In this document: piece after piece, positions 1 through 6,364 of the stretch | Layout: every line of letters begins with the position of its first letter | Position numbering within the stretch: the stretch's first letter is position 1 | Assembly (NCBI GenBank): GCA_937900985.1 | Contig: CALCGM010000385.1 | Coordinates: forward strand, 1 to 25,729 | Length of the DNA stretch: 25,729 nucleotides | Direction: 5' to 3' | Source of the DNA: an uncultured Planctomycetaceae bacterium | GTDB lineage: Bacteria; Planctomycetota; Planctomycetia; Pirellulales; UBA1268 | Made by a program: the position numbers and the translations under genes | Notes under the pieces: model-generated | Told to the model about the DNA's origin: nothing | Database searches by the model: none | The model's input: the letters and a program-made list of their open reading frames with translations, nothing else

Positions 1-110
1 GGGGTGGTGCTGCCCGGCACGTGAGCCGCCGTCCCGCCGCAGCCAAGCGGCCCAGGGTGGTGGTACGCTCACGGTTTCGGAGATCAGAACAGGCTTGGGG
101 AGGATGTGCT
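1..110. other. Leader upstream of the sugar ABC operon
   Basis: This stretch precedes the first gene. Frame 1 of the plus strand is open from base 1 and stops at 22-24 (TGA), so the first 24 bases could be the end of a gene that lies mostly outside the window; seven residues are too few to identify it. No convincing promoter or terminator hairpin was seen. A Shine-Dalgarno sequence closes the stretch. Confidence 0.3.
97..103 (+). promoter_or_regulatory. Ribosome binding site deciding the start of the sugar-binding lipoprotein
   Basis: GGGGAGG lies 7 bases before the GTG at 111. It favours that GTG over the upstream ATG/GTG options (for example position 21), which would add about 30 arginine-rich residues in front of an otherwise perfect lipoprotein signal. 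Confidence 0.6.
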
Positions 111-1112
111 GTGCGGCACCGAGTGTTGGCGTCGGGATCGGTATTCGCTGCGGTGGTCAGCAGCATGCTGGCTGGGGCCCTTGGGCTCACCGGCTGCATA
201 GGTGGTACAGAGCAGGAGGATCTCCAGCCCCGCGAGGACGCGGGAAAGCCCCGCGTGGCCCTCGTGATGAAGTCGCTGGCCAATGAGTTTTTCGCCACGA
301 TGGCGGCGGCGGCAGAGGCCCATCAGGCTGGTCACACCGACGATTACGAGCTGATCGTCAACGGCATCAAGGACGAACGCGACCTTGCCCGGCAGGTGGC
401 AATCGTTGAGGAAATGGTGGCTGCCGGTGTTGATGCGATCGTCATCGCGCCAGCCGACTCGAAGGCGCTCGTGCCGGCCCTGCGACGGGCGAAGGAGCAG
501 GGCGTGGTGGTGGTCAACATCGACAACCGGCTCGACGCGGCCGTGCTGGCCGACGAGGAGGTGACGATTCCCTTTGTCGGGCCTGACAACCGGGCCGCCG
601 CTCGGGCCGTCGCCGAACTGCTGGCATCGCGGCTCGAGGCAGGCGATGCGGTGGCAATCCTCGAGGGCATCCGCACATCGTTCAACGCGGCCCAGCGGAA
701 GCGTGGCTTTGAAGACGCCCTCCAGGCTGCGGAACTGAAACTGGTCGACAGCCAGTCGGCCCAGTGGGAGATGAGCCAGGCCAACACAATGGCCGCAGCG
801 ATGCTCAGCGAACATCCCGAGATCACAGCGATCCTGGCGGCCAACGACAGCATGGCGCTGGGGGCGTTGGCGGCCGTCAAGGCAGCCGGCCGCGGCGGTG
901 AGGTCGCGGTCGTTGGCTTTGACAACATCAGTGCGATTCAGGCGGCGATTGTCGAGGGCGATGTGCTGGCAACGGCCGATCAGCACGGCGATCAGCTGGC
1001 GGTGTATGGCATCGAGGCCGCCTTGGGGATGCTGGCCGATCCGGCCGCTGACGTGGTCGATCGTGAAACCCCGGTTGATCTCGTGACCGCGGAGACGCTC
1101 GCCACACCGTGA
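111..1112 (+). CDS. Sugar ABC transporter substrate-binding lipoprotein (RbsB-like, Peripla_BP_4 type)
   Basis: This is the binding component of an ABC importer for a sugar of the ribose/xylose class; it captures ligand outside the inner membrane and delivers it to the permease. With the GTG start at 111 the protein is 333 aa and opens with a lipoprotein signal: a short basic stretch, a hydrophobic segment, then the lipobox LTGC with Cys29 as the lipidated residue. The mature part shows a periplasmic-binding-protein fold: a first-strand segment around VALVMKSLANEFF, the hinge-region NIDNRLD, EGIRTSFNAAQRKRGF, ILAANDSMALGAL and VVGFDNISAI, all typical of RbsB relatives. The stop codon overlaps the start of the ATPase gene (GTGA), so the genes are translationally coupled. 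The family is secure; the sugar is not determined, and rhamnose, ribose or a sugar alcohol remain possible. Confidence 0.9.
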   Translation: MRHRVLASGSVFAAVVSSMLAGALGLTGCIGGTEQEDLQPREDAGKPRVALVMKSLANEFFATMAAAAEAHQAGHTDDYELIVNGIKDERDLARQVAIVEEMVAAGVDAIVIAPADSKALVPALRRAKEQGVVVVNIDNRLDAAVLADEEVTIPFVGPDNRAAARAVAELLASRLEAGDAVAILEGIRTSFNAAQRKRGFEDALQAAELKLVDSQSAQWEMSQANTMAAAMLSEHPEITAILAANDSMALGALAAVKAAGRGGEVAVVGFDNISAIQAAIVEGDVLATADQHGDQLAVYGIEAALGMLADPAADVVDRETPVDLVTAETLATP

Positions 1113-2683
1113 CGCTGCCCCTGCTTTCCACGGAAGCCCTCCAGAAACAGTACGGCCCGGTGCCCGTGCTGCGAGGTGTCGATTTTGAGGTGCACCAGGG
1201 GGAGATCCACGCCGTGCTGGGCGCCAATGGCGCAGGCAAAAGCACGCTGTCGAAGATCATCGCTGGGCTGCTGCCCGCCAGCGGCGGATGCATGCGTCTT
1301 GGCGGCGAGACCTACGCTCCGGCGAGCAAACGGGCTGCGGAGGCTGTTGGTGTGGAGATCGTGCATCAGGAGCTCAACCTGATCCCCACGCTCTCGGTGG
1401 CAGAAAACCTGATGCTGGCACGGCTGCCCGCCTGGGGTGGGATTCTCCGTCGAGGTCAGCTGCGAGCGCGGGCTCAGCGGCTGCTCGACCGCTTCGGCTT
1501 GGGGGCGGTGGATGCCCAGAGGCCGGTTGCCTCGCTGGGCGTGGGGCAGCGGCAGCTCCTGGAAATCGCGGCAGCGCTTGGCCGGGAGTGTCGGCTCCTG
1601 CTGCTCGATGAGCCCACCGCAGCTCTGGGAACCCATGAGGTAACGCAGCTCTTCGGCTGGCTTCGGCGGCTGCGGGGCGAGGGAGTGGGCATCGTCTACA
1701 TCAGCCATCGGCTTGACGAGGTGGCCGAGATCGCCGACCGCACGAGCGTGATGCGGGATGGCACGCTGGTGGGCTGCTGGCAAGCGAAGGCGCTCTCCGC
1801 CGCAGCGGCAGTGGAAGCCATGACCGGCGAGGCCTCGTCGCCGGCGTGCTCGCCGTTTCGCTCGCGGACACGGAATGAGGTCGGCCTTAAGGTTTGTGAT
1901 CTCACCACGGGCTTCGTGCAGGGCGTTTCGTTGACCGTGAGAAAGGGGGAGCGGCTGGGGATCACCGGGCTCGTCGGCTCTGGCCGCAGCGAACTCCTGC
2001 GGGGGATCTTCGGGGCCGACCGGCCAGCATCGGGAACGGTGCAGACGTGGGCGATGCACGAGCCGCGGGCCTTCCGCTCGCCGGCGGAGGCGGTGGCGCG
2101 TGGCATCGCGATGGTGACCGAAGACCGGCAGGTGGATGGTCTGCTGCTTTCGCAGAGCGTGTGTGCGAATGCCTCGCTCGCATGCCTCGGCAGCCGGTTT
2201 GCCAGGCTGGGAATCGTGGGCCAGGCCGCAGAAGAGGAGGCCGTCCGCAAGCAGCTTGATGAACTCGCCACACGGCGAGCGTCCTTGCAGCAGATGGCGA
2301 GCACGCTCAGCGGCGGGAACCAGCAGAAGGTGCTGGTCGCCCGCTGGCTTCTGCGGGATGCCGAGGTGCTGCTCTTCGACGAGCCCACGCGGGGAATCGA
2401 CGTGGCGGCCCGACGGCGGATCTATCGCCTGCTGGAATCGCTCGCTGAGGCGGGCAAAACGATCATCCTCGCGTCGAGCGACTGGGAGGAGCTCGAGGAG
2501 ACGTGTGACCGGGTGCTGGTGCTGGCCCGGGGCAGGCTCGTTGGCAGCTTCGACCGCGGAAGCTGGAGCAAGCGGGCGATCACCGAGGCCTGTTTCGCGA
2601 CGGACCCTGCGGGCGGCGCTGCCGCTGCAGCCCTCACCGAGAGCCCACACAACCTGCAAAAACGCATTGAGGAGCATCGATGA
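1109..2683 (+). CDS. Sugar ABC transporter ATP-binding protein with two ATPase domains (RbsA-like)
   Basis: This 524-aa cytoplasmic protein powers sugar import and has the tandem-ATPase layout of RbsA/MglA/XylG. The first domain has Walker A at residues 38-46 (GANGAGKST), a degenerate signature around LGVGQRQ and Walker B ending in DEP at 167-169. The second domain has a degenerate Walker A (GLVGSGRS, residues 287-294) in which Arg293 replaces the usual lysine, a strong LSGGNQQ signature from residue 400 and Walker B with DEP at 424-426. A degenerate second site is usual in this family and implies asymmetric ATP hydrolysis. Start GTG 1109 overlaps the upstream stop, and the stop overlaps the permease ATG at 2680, so all three subunits are likely made in step from one transcript. 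Length is close to that of typical RbsA (about 500 aa). Confidence 0.95.
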   Translation: MTLPLLSTEALQKQYGPVPVLRGVDFEVHQGEIHAVLGANGAGKSTLSKIIAGLLPASGGCMRLGGETYAPASKRAAEAVGVEIVHQELNLIPTLSVAENLMLARLPAWGGILRRGQLRARAQRLLDRFGLGAVDAQRPVASLGVGQRQLLEIAAALGRECRLLLLDEPTAALGTHEVTQLFGWLRRLRGEGVGIVYISHRLDEVAEIADRTSVMRDGTLVGCWQAKALSAAAAVEAMTGEASSPACSPFRSRTRNEVGLKVCDLTTGFVQGVSLTVRKGERLGITGLVGSGRSELLRGIFGADRPASGTVQTWAMHEPRAFRSPAEAVARGIAMVTEDRQVDGLLLSQSVCANASLACLGSRFARLGIVGQAAEEEAVRKQLDELATRRASLQQMASTLSGGNQQKVLVARWLLRDAEVLLFDEPTRGIDVAARRRIYRLLESLAEAGKTIILASSDWEELEETCDRVLVLARGRLVGSFDRGSWSKRAITEACFATDPAGGAAAAALTESPHNLQKRIEEHR

Positions 2684-3627
2684 ACCGGATCTTCGCAAGG
2701 CATGTGCTGGTGCAGTATGGCGGGCTGGTGGGTGTGCTCTGCCTGCTAGTCCTCTTTTTCTCAGTGGCCAGCCGCAACTTTCTGCAGCCAGCGACCTTCG
2801 TCACGATCGCCAATCAGATCCCAGACCTGACGTTCCTGGCTGTTGGGATGACGTTTGTGCTCGTCGCCGGCGGCATCGATCTCTCCGTGGGCTCGCTGCT
2901 GGCTCTCAGCTCCGGCCTTCTCGGCGTGCTGATGACGCAGGCGGGCTGGCCGCTCCCGGCGGCGCTCGCGGTGGCGGTGGTCGTGGCCGCGTGCTGCGGC
3001 CTGGTGAGTGGCCTGGTGGCCGTGCTCGGCCGCATCCCCTCGTTTATCGTCACGCTCGGCATGCTTGAGATTGCCCGCGGAGCGACAAAGCTGCTGACCG
3101 GCTCGCAGTCGATCTACATCGGCAAGTCGATCAGCTGGTTTGGTGAGCCGCTGGTGGGGCTGGCGGTATCGCCCGCCTTTCTCGTGGCGTGTGGCGTGGT
3201 GATCGCTGGGCAGTTTCTGCTCTGGGGCACGGTGTTTGGCAGGTATCTCGTGGCGATCGGCACGAACGCCGAGGCGGTGCGGATGGCGGGCATCCGAACC
3301 TGGCCGCCGTCGGTGGCGGTGTTTGGGCTCAGCGGGCTGCTGTGTGGTCTGGCGGGCTGGTCGATGACGGCCCGCCTGTCCACAGCGGATCCCAACGCCG
3401 GCGTGGGCATCGAGCTGGCCGCGATTGCCGCCTGCGTGATTGGCGGCACGAGCCTGCTGGGAGGCAAGGGAAGCGTGATCAGCTCCTTTCTGGGTGTGCT
3501 GATCATTCAGGTGCTGCAGACGGGCCTCGCCCAGCTTGGCGTGTCTGACGCCAACAAGCAGATCGTGACCGGTGTCGTGATCATCGTGGCCGTGCTGCTC
3601 GACGCGTTTCGCCGTCAACGAGCGTAG
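2680..3627 (+). CDS. Sugar ABC transporter permease (RbsC-like)
   Basis: This 315-aa integral membrane protein forms the channel of the sugar importer. It is almost entirely hydrophobic segments (roughly eight to ten membrane helices) and carries family markers: TFVLVAGGIDLSVGS near residue 60, a FIVTLGMLEIARG segment, GTNAEAVRMAGI in the cytoplasmic loop that contacts the ATPase, and AACVIGGTSLLGGKGS near residue 250. The ATG overlaps the TGA of the ATPase gene (ATGA), the third link in a tightly coupled operon. It has the usual length for RbsC (about 320 aa). Only one permease gene is present, so the channel is presumably a homodimer. The substrate cannot be told from the sequence. Confidence 0.95.
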   Translation: MNRIFARHVLVQYGGLVGVLCLLVLFFSVASRNFLQPATFVTIANQIPDLTFLAVGMTFVLVAGGIDLSVGSLLALSSGLLGVLMTQAGWPLPAALAVAVVVAACCGLVSGLVAVLGRIPSFIVTLGMLEIARGATKLLTGSQSIYIGKSISWFGEPLVGLAVSPAFLVACGVVIAGQFLLWGTVFGRYLVAIGTNAEAVRMAGIRTWPPSVAVFGLSGLLCGLAGWSMTARLSTADPNAGVGIELAAIAACVIGGTSLLGGKGSVISSFLGVLIIQVLQTGLAQLGVSDANKQIVTGVVIIVAVLLDAFRRQRA

Positions 3628-3647
3628 GCCTGATGGCCGTGCGGCAG

Positions 3648-3670
3648 CTCGGCTGGCCTCGGCAGCCGGG
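3648..3670 (+). terminator. Possible stem-loop after the sugar ABC operon
   Basis: CGGCTG (3650-3655) pairs with CAGCCG (3663-3668) around a 7-base loop, and two further pairs (one a wobble) extend the stem to eight. It sits 20 bases after the permease stop. There is no following T-run, so it is a weak terminator candidate or a structure limiting readthrough into the cytochrome gene. Confidence 0.25.
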
Positions 3671-3723
3671 CATCGGCCACAATCAATCCGCACATCGACC
3701 ACTTTTTCTGAGAGGAAAACTCC

Positions 3724-4569
3724 ATGAAGTCTTGCGTGCCTCTGCTGCTGGTGCTGCTCGCACTTGCCGGCATTCCCTCCGTCAGCGGTGCTGATGCGCA
3801 GCCAGCAGACTCCGCGGAGAATCCGTTGCGGAAAACGATCGAGCTCGGCCGCCTTCTCGTTGAGCAGACCGCCACGCATCCGCTGACGCGGTCGTACGTG
3901 GGAGCCTCACTCAACTGCACCTCGTGCCACCTCGACAACGGCACACACCCCACCGCCGCGACGTTCTTGGAGGTGGCCACCGCCTACCCGGCCTGGGCGG
4001 CCCGCGAAGAGACCGTTGTGACGCTGGAAGACCGCGTTCTCAACTGCTTCATGCGGAGCTGCAACGGCACGCGGCCACCGCAGGGGAGCCTGCCCGCTGT
4101 GGCGATCACGACCTACATCACGTCGCTCTCCGAAGGGCTGCCGATGCAGATGAATGAGAAAAGCCCGCATGGGCCCAGGCGGGTGAAGGCCCTGGCAATA
4201 GATCCGGCCGAGGCGGACGTGGCCAGCGGCAAGACGCTCTACACAGCCCGCTGCGGCAGCTGCCACGGCGAGGATGGCGACGGCACCGGCGACGGACCGC
4301 CTGTCTGGGGGCCGCGGTCGTTCAATATGGGCGCCGGCCTTTCGCATGTCGAGCACCTGGCAGCCTGGCTGAAGGTGGCGATGCCGCTGCATGAGGCCGA
4401 TCTCACCGACGCTGAGTCGCTCGACATCGCGGCCTATGTCAACAGCCACGACCGGCCCGCATTTGACATCGAGGAGCACCTGCCGGCGGCTGAAGGTCTG
4501 GGGGTCTACAACGGGAAACGTGGCAACGAGAAGTCAGCCGGGCAGGACGACCACACCGCGGCGGAGTGA
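3724..4569 (+). CDS. Secreted dihaem cytochrome c, thiosulfate dehydrogenase (TsdA)-like
   Basis: This 281-aa protein is predicted to be an exported dihaem c-type cytochrome. A Sec signal (hydrophobic residues 5-17) precedes two haem-attachment motifs, CTSCH at 65-69 and CGSCH at 177-181. Between them is LNCFMRSCNG (Cys108), which matches the conserved CFxRSxNG stretch of TsdA/SoxA-like proteins in which a cysteine is the distal ligand of the first haem. The second domain ends with FNMGAG, AMPLHEADLT and AAYVNSHDRP, the usual C-terminal TsdA pattern; Met202 or Met220 could ligate the second haem. TsdA enzymes interconvert thiosulfate and tetrathionate in the periplasm. The start is supported by GAGAGGA seven bases upstream. 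There is no neighbouring TsdB or Sox gene, so the activity is inferred. The gene lies 96 bases after the sugar operon and may have its own promoter. Confidence 0.85.
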   Translation: MKSCVPLLLVLLALAGIPSVSGADAQPADSAENPLRKTIELGRLLVEQTATHPLTRSYVGASLNCTSCHLDNGTHPTAATFLEVATAYPAWAAREETVVTLEDRVLNCFMRSCNGTRPPQGSLPAVAITTYITSLSEGLPMQMNEKSPHGPRRVKALAIDPAEADVASGKTLYTARCGSCHGEDGDGTGDGPPVWGPRSFNMGAGLSHVEHLAAWLKVAMPLHEADLTDAESLDIAAYVNSHDRPAFDIEEHLPAAEGLGVYNGKRGNEKSAGQDDHTAAE

Positions 4570-4617
4570 CGCGAACTCCAAGACGATCTCGCTGAAGACG
4601 ACCGCGACCGCTGCGGC
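4570..4617. other. Short spacer between convergent genes
   Basis: Only 48 bases separate the stops of the cytochrome and the minus-strand HEXXH gene. No clear hairpin with a T-run was seen on either strand, so transcription of the two genes may overlap. Confidence 0.3.
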
Positions 4618-5619
4618 TCATCCGCCCAGCAGCCGCAGTTCGGCGAAGAAGCCACGCATGCGGCTGACGATCTGCGGACTTTCGAGTTCGGTCGTGTTCA
4701 TCATCAGGTGGGCGAAGTTGTCGGCGAGAATCTCTTCCGGATGGATGATGTAGCCGGTGTTGCGGCCCACCTGCTCAAAGAAGCCTCGGAGCTCCGTCAC
4801 CGGCACCAGGAGGAGCTGCCCTCGCAGCAGCAACGGCTCGGTGGCTCCCACGGCTGTGTCTTCTTCGACAGCCAGAAAGCGAAGCCGCAGGTACTCAAAA
4901 AACTCCCCGCCTCTGGCCGGGTCATACCGCTCGCTGTCTGAGACGAGGACGGGAACCACGGTCCTGCGGGTGCCGTCGATCACCACGTCGATGCAGTGGT
5001 CGTTGACCGGAGCGTCGGGGTTGGTGATCTGACGCTGGCGGAGGGCAGCCGGGAGCGGCGGCTCGCCGCAGCGGCGGAAGCCGATCGCCGCGTAGAGACC
5101 GTCGCGGACAGATGGATCGGCCCGCGACATCACGTGAAAGAGCTCGTGGCAGATCAGCCGCTTGAGGTCGGCCGGCTCTCGGCGGAGGTGCGACTCGGTG
5201 AGTACGATCGCGTTGGCCCGCGTGTAGGCGGCGCCGCCCTCCTCGCGGCCGGTGGTCTTGATCATCACCAGCTGCACAGGAAGCGGGAGCCGCAAGGCAT
5301 CGAGCGAATCGTTGAGCTCGTTCATGACCGCCAGCAGTTTTTCCCGCTCGGAGGCATTCCACGGCAGCAGCTGTTGGCCCACAAAGGCGAGATAGGCCTC
5401 CTCGGACACAGGCTCGGCGGTTTTCAGTCTGGCCGATCGGTCGAAGGGGCTCAGCCGCTCCACGTAGTCGTCTCTGCGGCAGAGAATCGCCCGGCCTCGC
5501 TCTGGGGTGGCGAAGAGAATCGTCGTGCCCTCAGTCAGCTTTTCAACGCCGCTGGCCGACGGGCACGGCAGGCTCAGCCAGATGAATGCCACGAAAAGGT
5601 GGGTGGCCAGACGGTGCAT
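4618..5619 (-). CDS. Secreted HEXXH-motif protein, putative zinc metallopeptidase of unknown family
   Basis: I do not recognise the family. With the ATG at 5619 the protein is 333 aa and starts with a Sec signal (hydrophobic residues 7-19, then small residues near SASG). Residues 153-162 carry an HEXXH zinc-peptidase signature (HELFH at 158-162). A later HPEEILADNF stretch (Glu295/Glu296) resembles the segment that supplies the third, glutamate ligand in gluzincin-type peptidases. The long gap of about 135 residues between HEXXH and that glutamate is unusual. AGGGAG ten bases upstream supports this ATG over the TTG two codons earlier. It is divergent from the DUF3127 gene and convergent with the cytochrome, so it is probably transcribed alone. 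A peptidase role is inferred; no substrate is suggested by the context. Confidence 0.7.
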   Translation of the reverse strand: MHRLATHLFVAFIWLSLPCPSASGVEKLTEGTTILFATPERGRAILCRRDDYVERLSPFDRSARLKTAEPVSEEAYLAFVGQQLLPWNASEREKLLAVMNELNDSLDALRLPLPVQLVMIKTTGREEGGAAYTRANAIVLTESHLRREPADLKRLICHELFHVMSRADPSVRDGLYAAIGFRRCGEPPLPAALRQRQITNPDAPVNDHCIDVVIDGTRRTVVPVLVSDSERYDPARGGEFFEYLRLRFLAVEEDTAVGATEPLLLRGQLLLVPVTELRGFFEQVGRNTGYIIHPEEILADNFAHLMMNTTELESPQIVSRMRGFFAELRLLGG

Positions 5620-5656
5620 GCCCAAGAGACTCCCTGCAGGGGGGTGCGGAAACGTG

Positions 5657-5681
5657 TACGGGGTTCAAAGCCCCAACCGTA
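5657..5681. other. Stem-loop in the HEXXH/DUF3127 divergent region
   Basis: TACGG (5657-5661) is complementary to CCGTA (5677-5681). Inside it, GGGGTT (5660-5665) can alternatively pair with AGCCCC (5669-5674), including one wobble, around CAA. The two foldings are mutually exclusive. It could be a leader structure or a regulator site; function unknown. Confidence 0.3.
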
Positions 5682-5696
5682 GCGAGTGGGCCGAGA

Positions 5697-5718
5697 CCGC
5701 GTCGAGGTCACGACGCGG
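5697..5718. promoter_or_regulatory. Perfect 8-bp inverted repeat between divergent genes
   Basis: CCGCGTCG (5697-5704) and CGACGCGG (5711-5718) form a perfect inverted repeat around AGGTCA. It sits between the starts of the HEXXH gene (5619) and the DUF3127 gene (5865), as an operator might, but a chance match in GC-rich DNA cannot be excluded. Confidence 0.35.
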
Positions 5719-5864
5719 AGCGGTGCCTCTTGGCAGTCGGCAACGTCAGCGGGCACAATGCGAAAATCTGGCGGCGGACAGCACGAGCGGCGGTCCCTCC
5801 GTCTCTCGCAGGCCTGCTGGCCTGTCTCCACCTCGATTCACCCCGACCCTGTTAGGCAGCTGGA

Positions 5865-6245
5865 ATGAGTGACGCAAGCGTCAGTGGTGTCGTCCACCTG
5901 ATCGAAGAGACGAAAACGTATGGCCAGAACGGCTTCCGCAAGCGGCTGGTCGTGCTCGAGCAGAAGAAGGGGGCGACCTTCACCAACTACGTTCCGCTTG
6001 AGTTCATCAAGGATGCCTGCGACAGCGTTGACGAACTGAATGTTGGCGACGAGGTGGAGGTGGCCTACCGACTCAGCGGACGCCGCTGGCAGCGCGACGC
6101 CTCGAGTGAGGTCAAGTATTTTCTCAGTGCCGAGGCGATGTCGTTTCGCGTGCTCTCCGGAGGCGGCGGCGGCGGGCCAGCCGACGATGGCTTTGACCCC
6201 AACGACGCGTTTGCCGAGGCGGGCGACGACGACGTGCCGTTTTAG
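5865..6245 (+). CDS. DUF3127 small protein with an SSB-like acidic C-terminal tip
   Basis: This 126-aa protein matches the DUF3127 pattern: GFRKRLVVLEQ near residue 24, NYVPLEFIKDACDSVDELNVGDEVEV in the middle, and RRWQRD followed by a VKYF segment. The segment reads like a compact beta-barrel (OB-like) domain of about 95 residues. A glycine run (about residues 100-106) then leads to an acidic tail ending DDDVPF. This is nearly the DDDIPF tip by which bacterial single-stranded DNA-binding protein recruits repair and replication enzymes. The resemblance suggests a cytoplasmic nucleic-acid-binding protein, but no function is established for the family as far as I know. The ATG at 5865 has only a weak AGG-containing upstream sequence. 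It stands alone, divergent from the HEXXH gene and convergent with the aminopeptidase. Confidence 0.8.
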   Translation: MSDASVSGVVHLIEETKTYGQNGFRKRLVVLEQKKGATFTNYVPLEFIKDACDSVDELNVGDEVEVAYRLSGRRWQRDASSEVKYFLSAEAMSFRVLSGGGGGGPADDGFDPNDAFAEAGDDDVPF

Positions 6246-6364
6246 CCATCGCGGCGGCGGCAGTCGTGGCGACCGTGGAGGTAGGGGCGGAGTCGCAAGG
6301 ACGCGAGACGCTCGGCTTCACGAGCTCCGCGTGATCGCAGGCAGCGACTGCAGGGAGCGGGCCA
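6246..6364. other. Spacer between convergent genes with weak stem-loops
   Basis: 119 bases separate the DUF3127 stop and the aminopeptidase stop. GCGGAG pairs with CTCCGC across about 30 bases, with a small CTCG/CGAG stem inside, which could form a bidirectional terminator-like structure. No T-run follows on either strand, so termination here is only a suggestion. Confidence 0.25.

Noticed and set aside
992..2698. 568-aa minus-strand open frame across the sugar ATPase
   Set aside because: It is antisense to a clear RbsA-like gene; its protein is rich in His/Arg/Pro with no motif. Long antisense frames are expected in GC-rich coding DNA.
5657..5681. tRNA T-arm lookalike (GGGG-TTCAAAG-CCCC)
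   Set aside because: The stem and loop resemble a T-arm, but no acceptor partner, D-arm or anticodon arm is found at the right distance on the plus strand, and no CCA end follows.
4996..5682. 228-aa plus-strand open frame over the HEXXH gene
   Set aside because: The minus strand has a signal peptide, HEXXH and a ribosome site; the plus frame has none of these.
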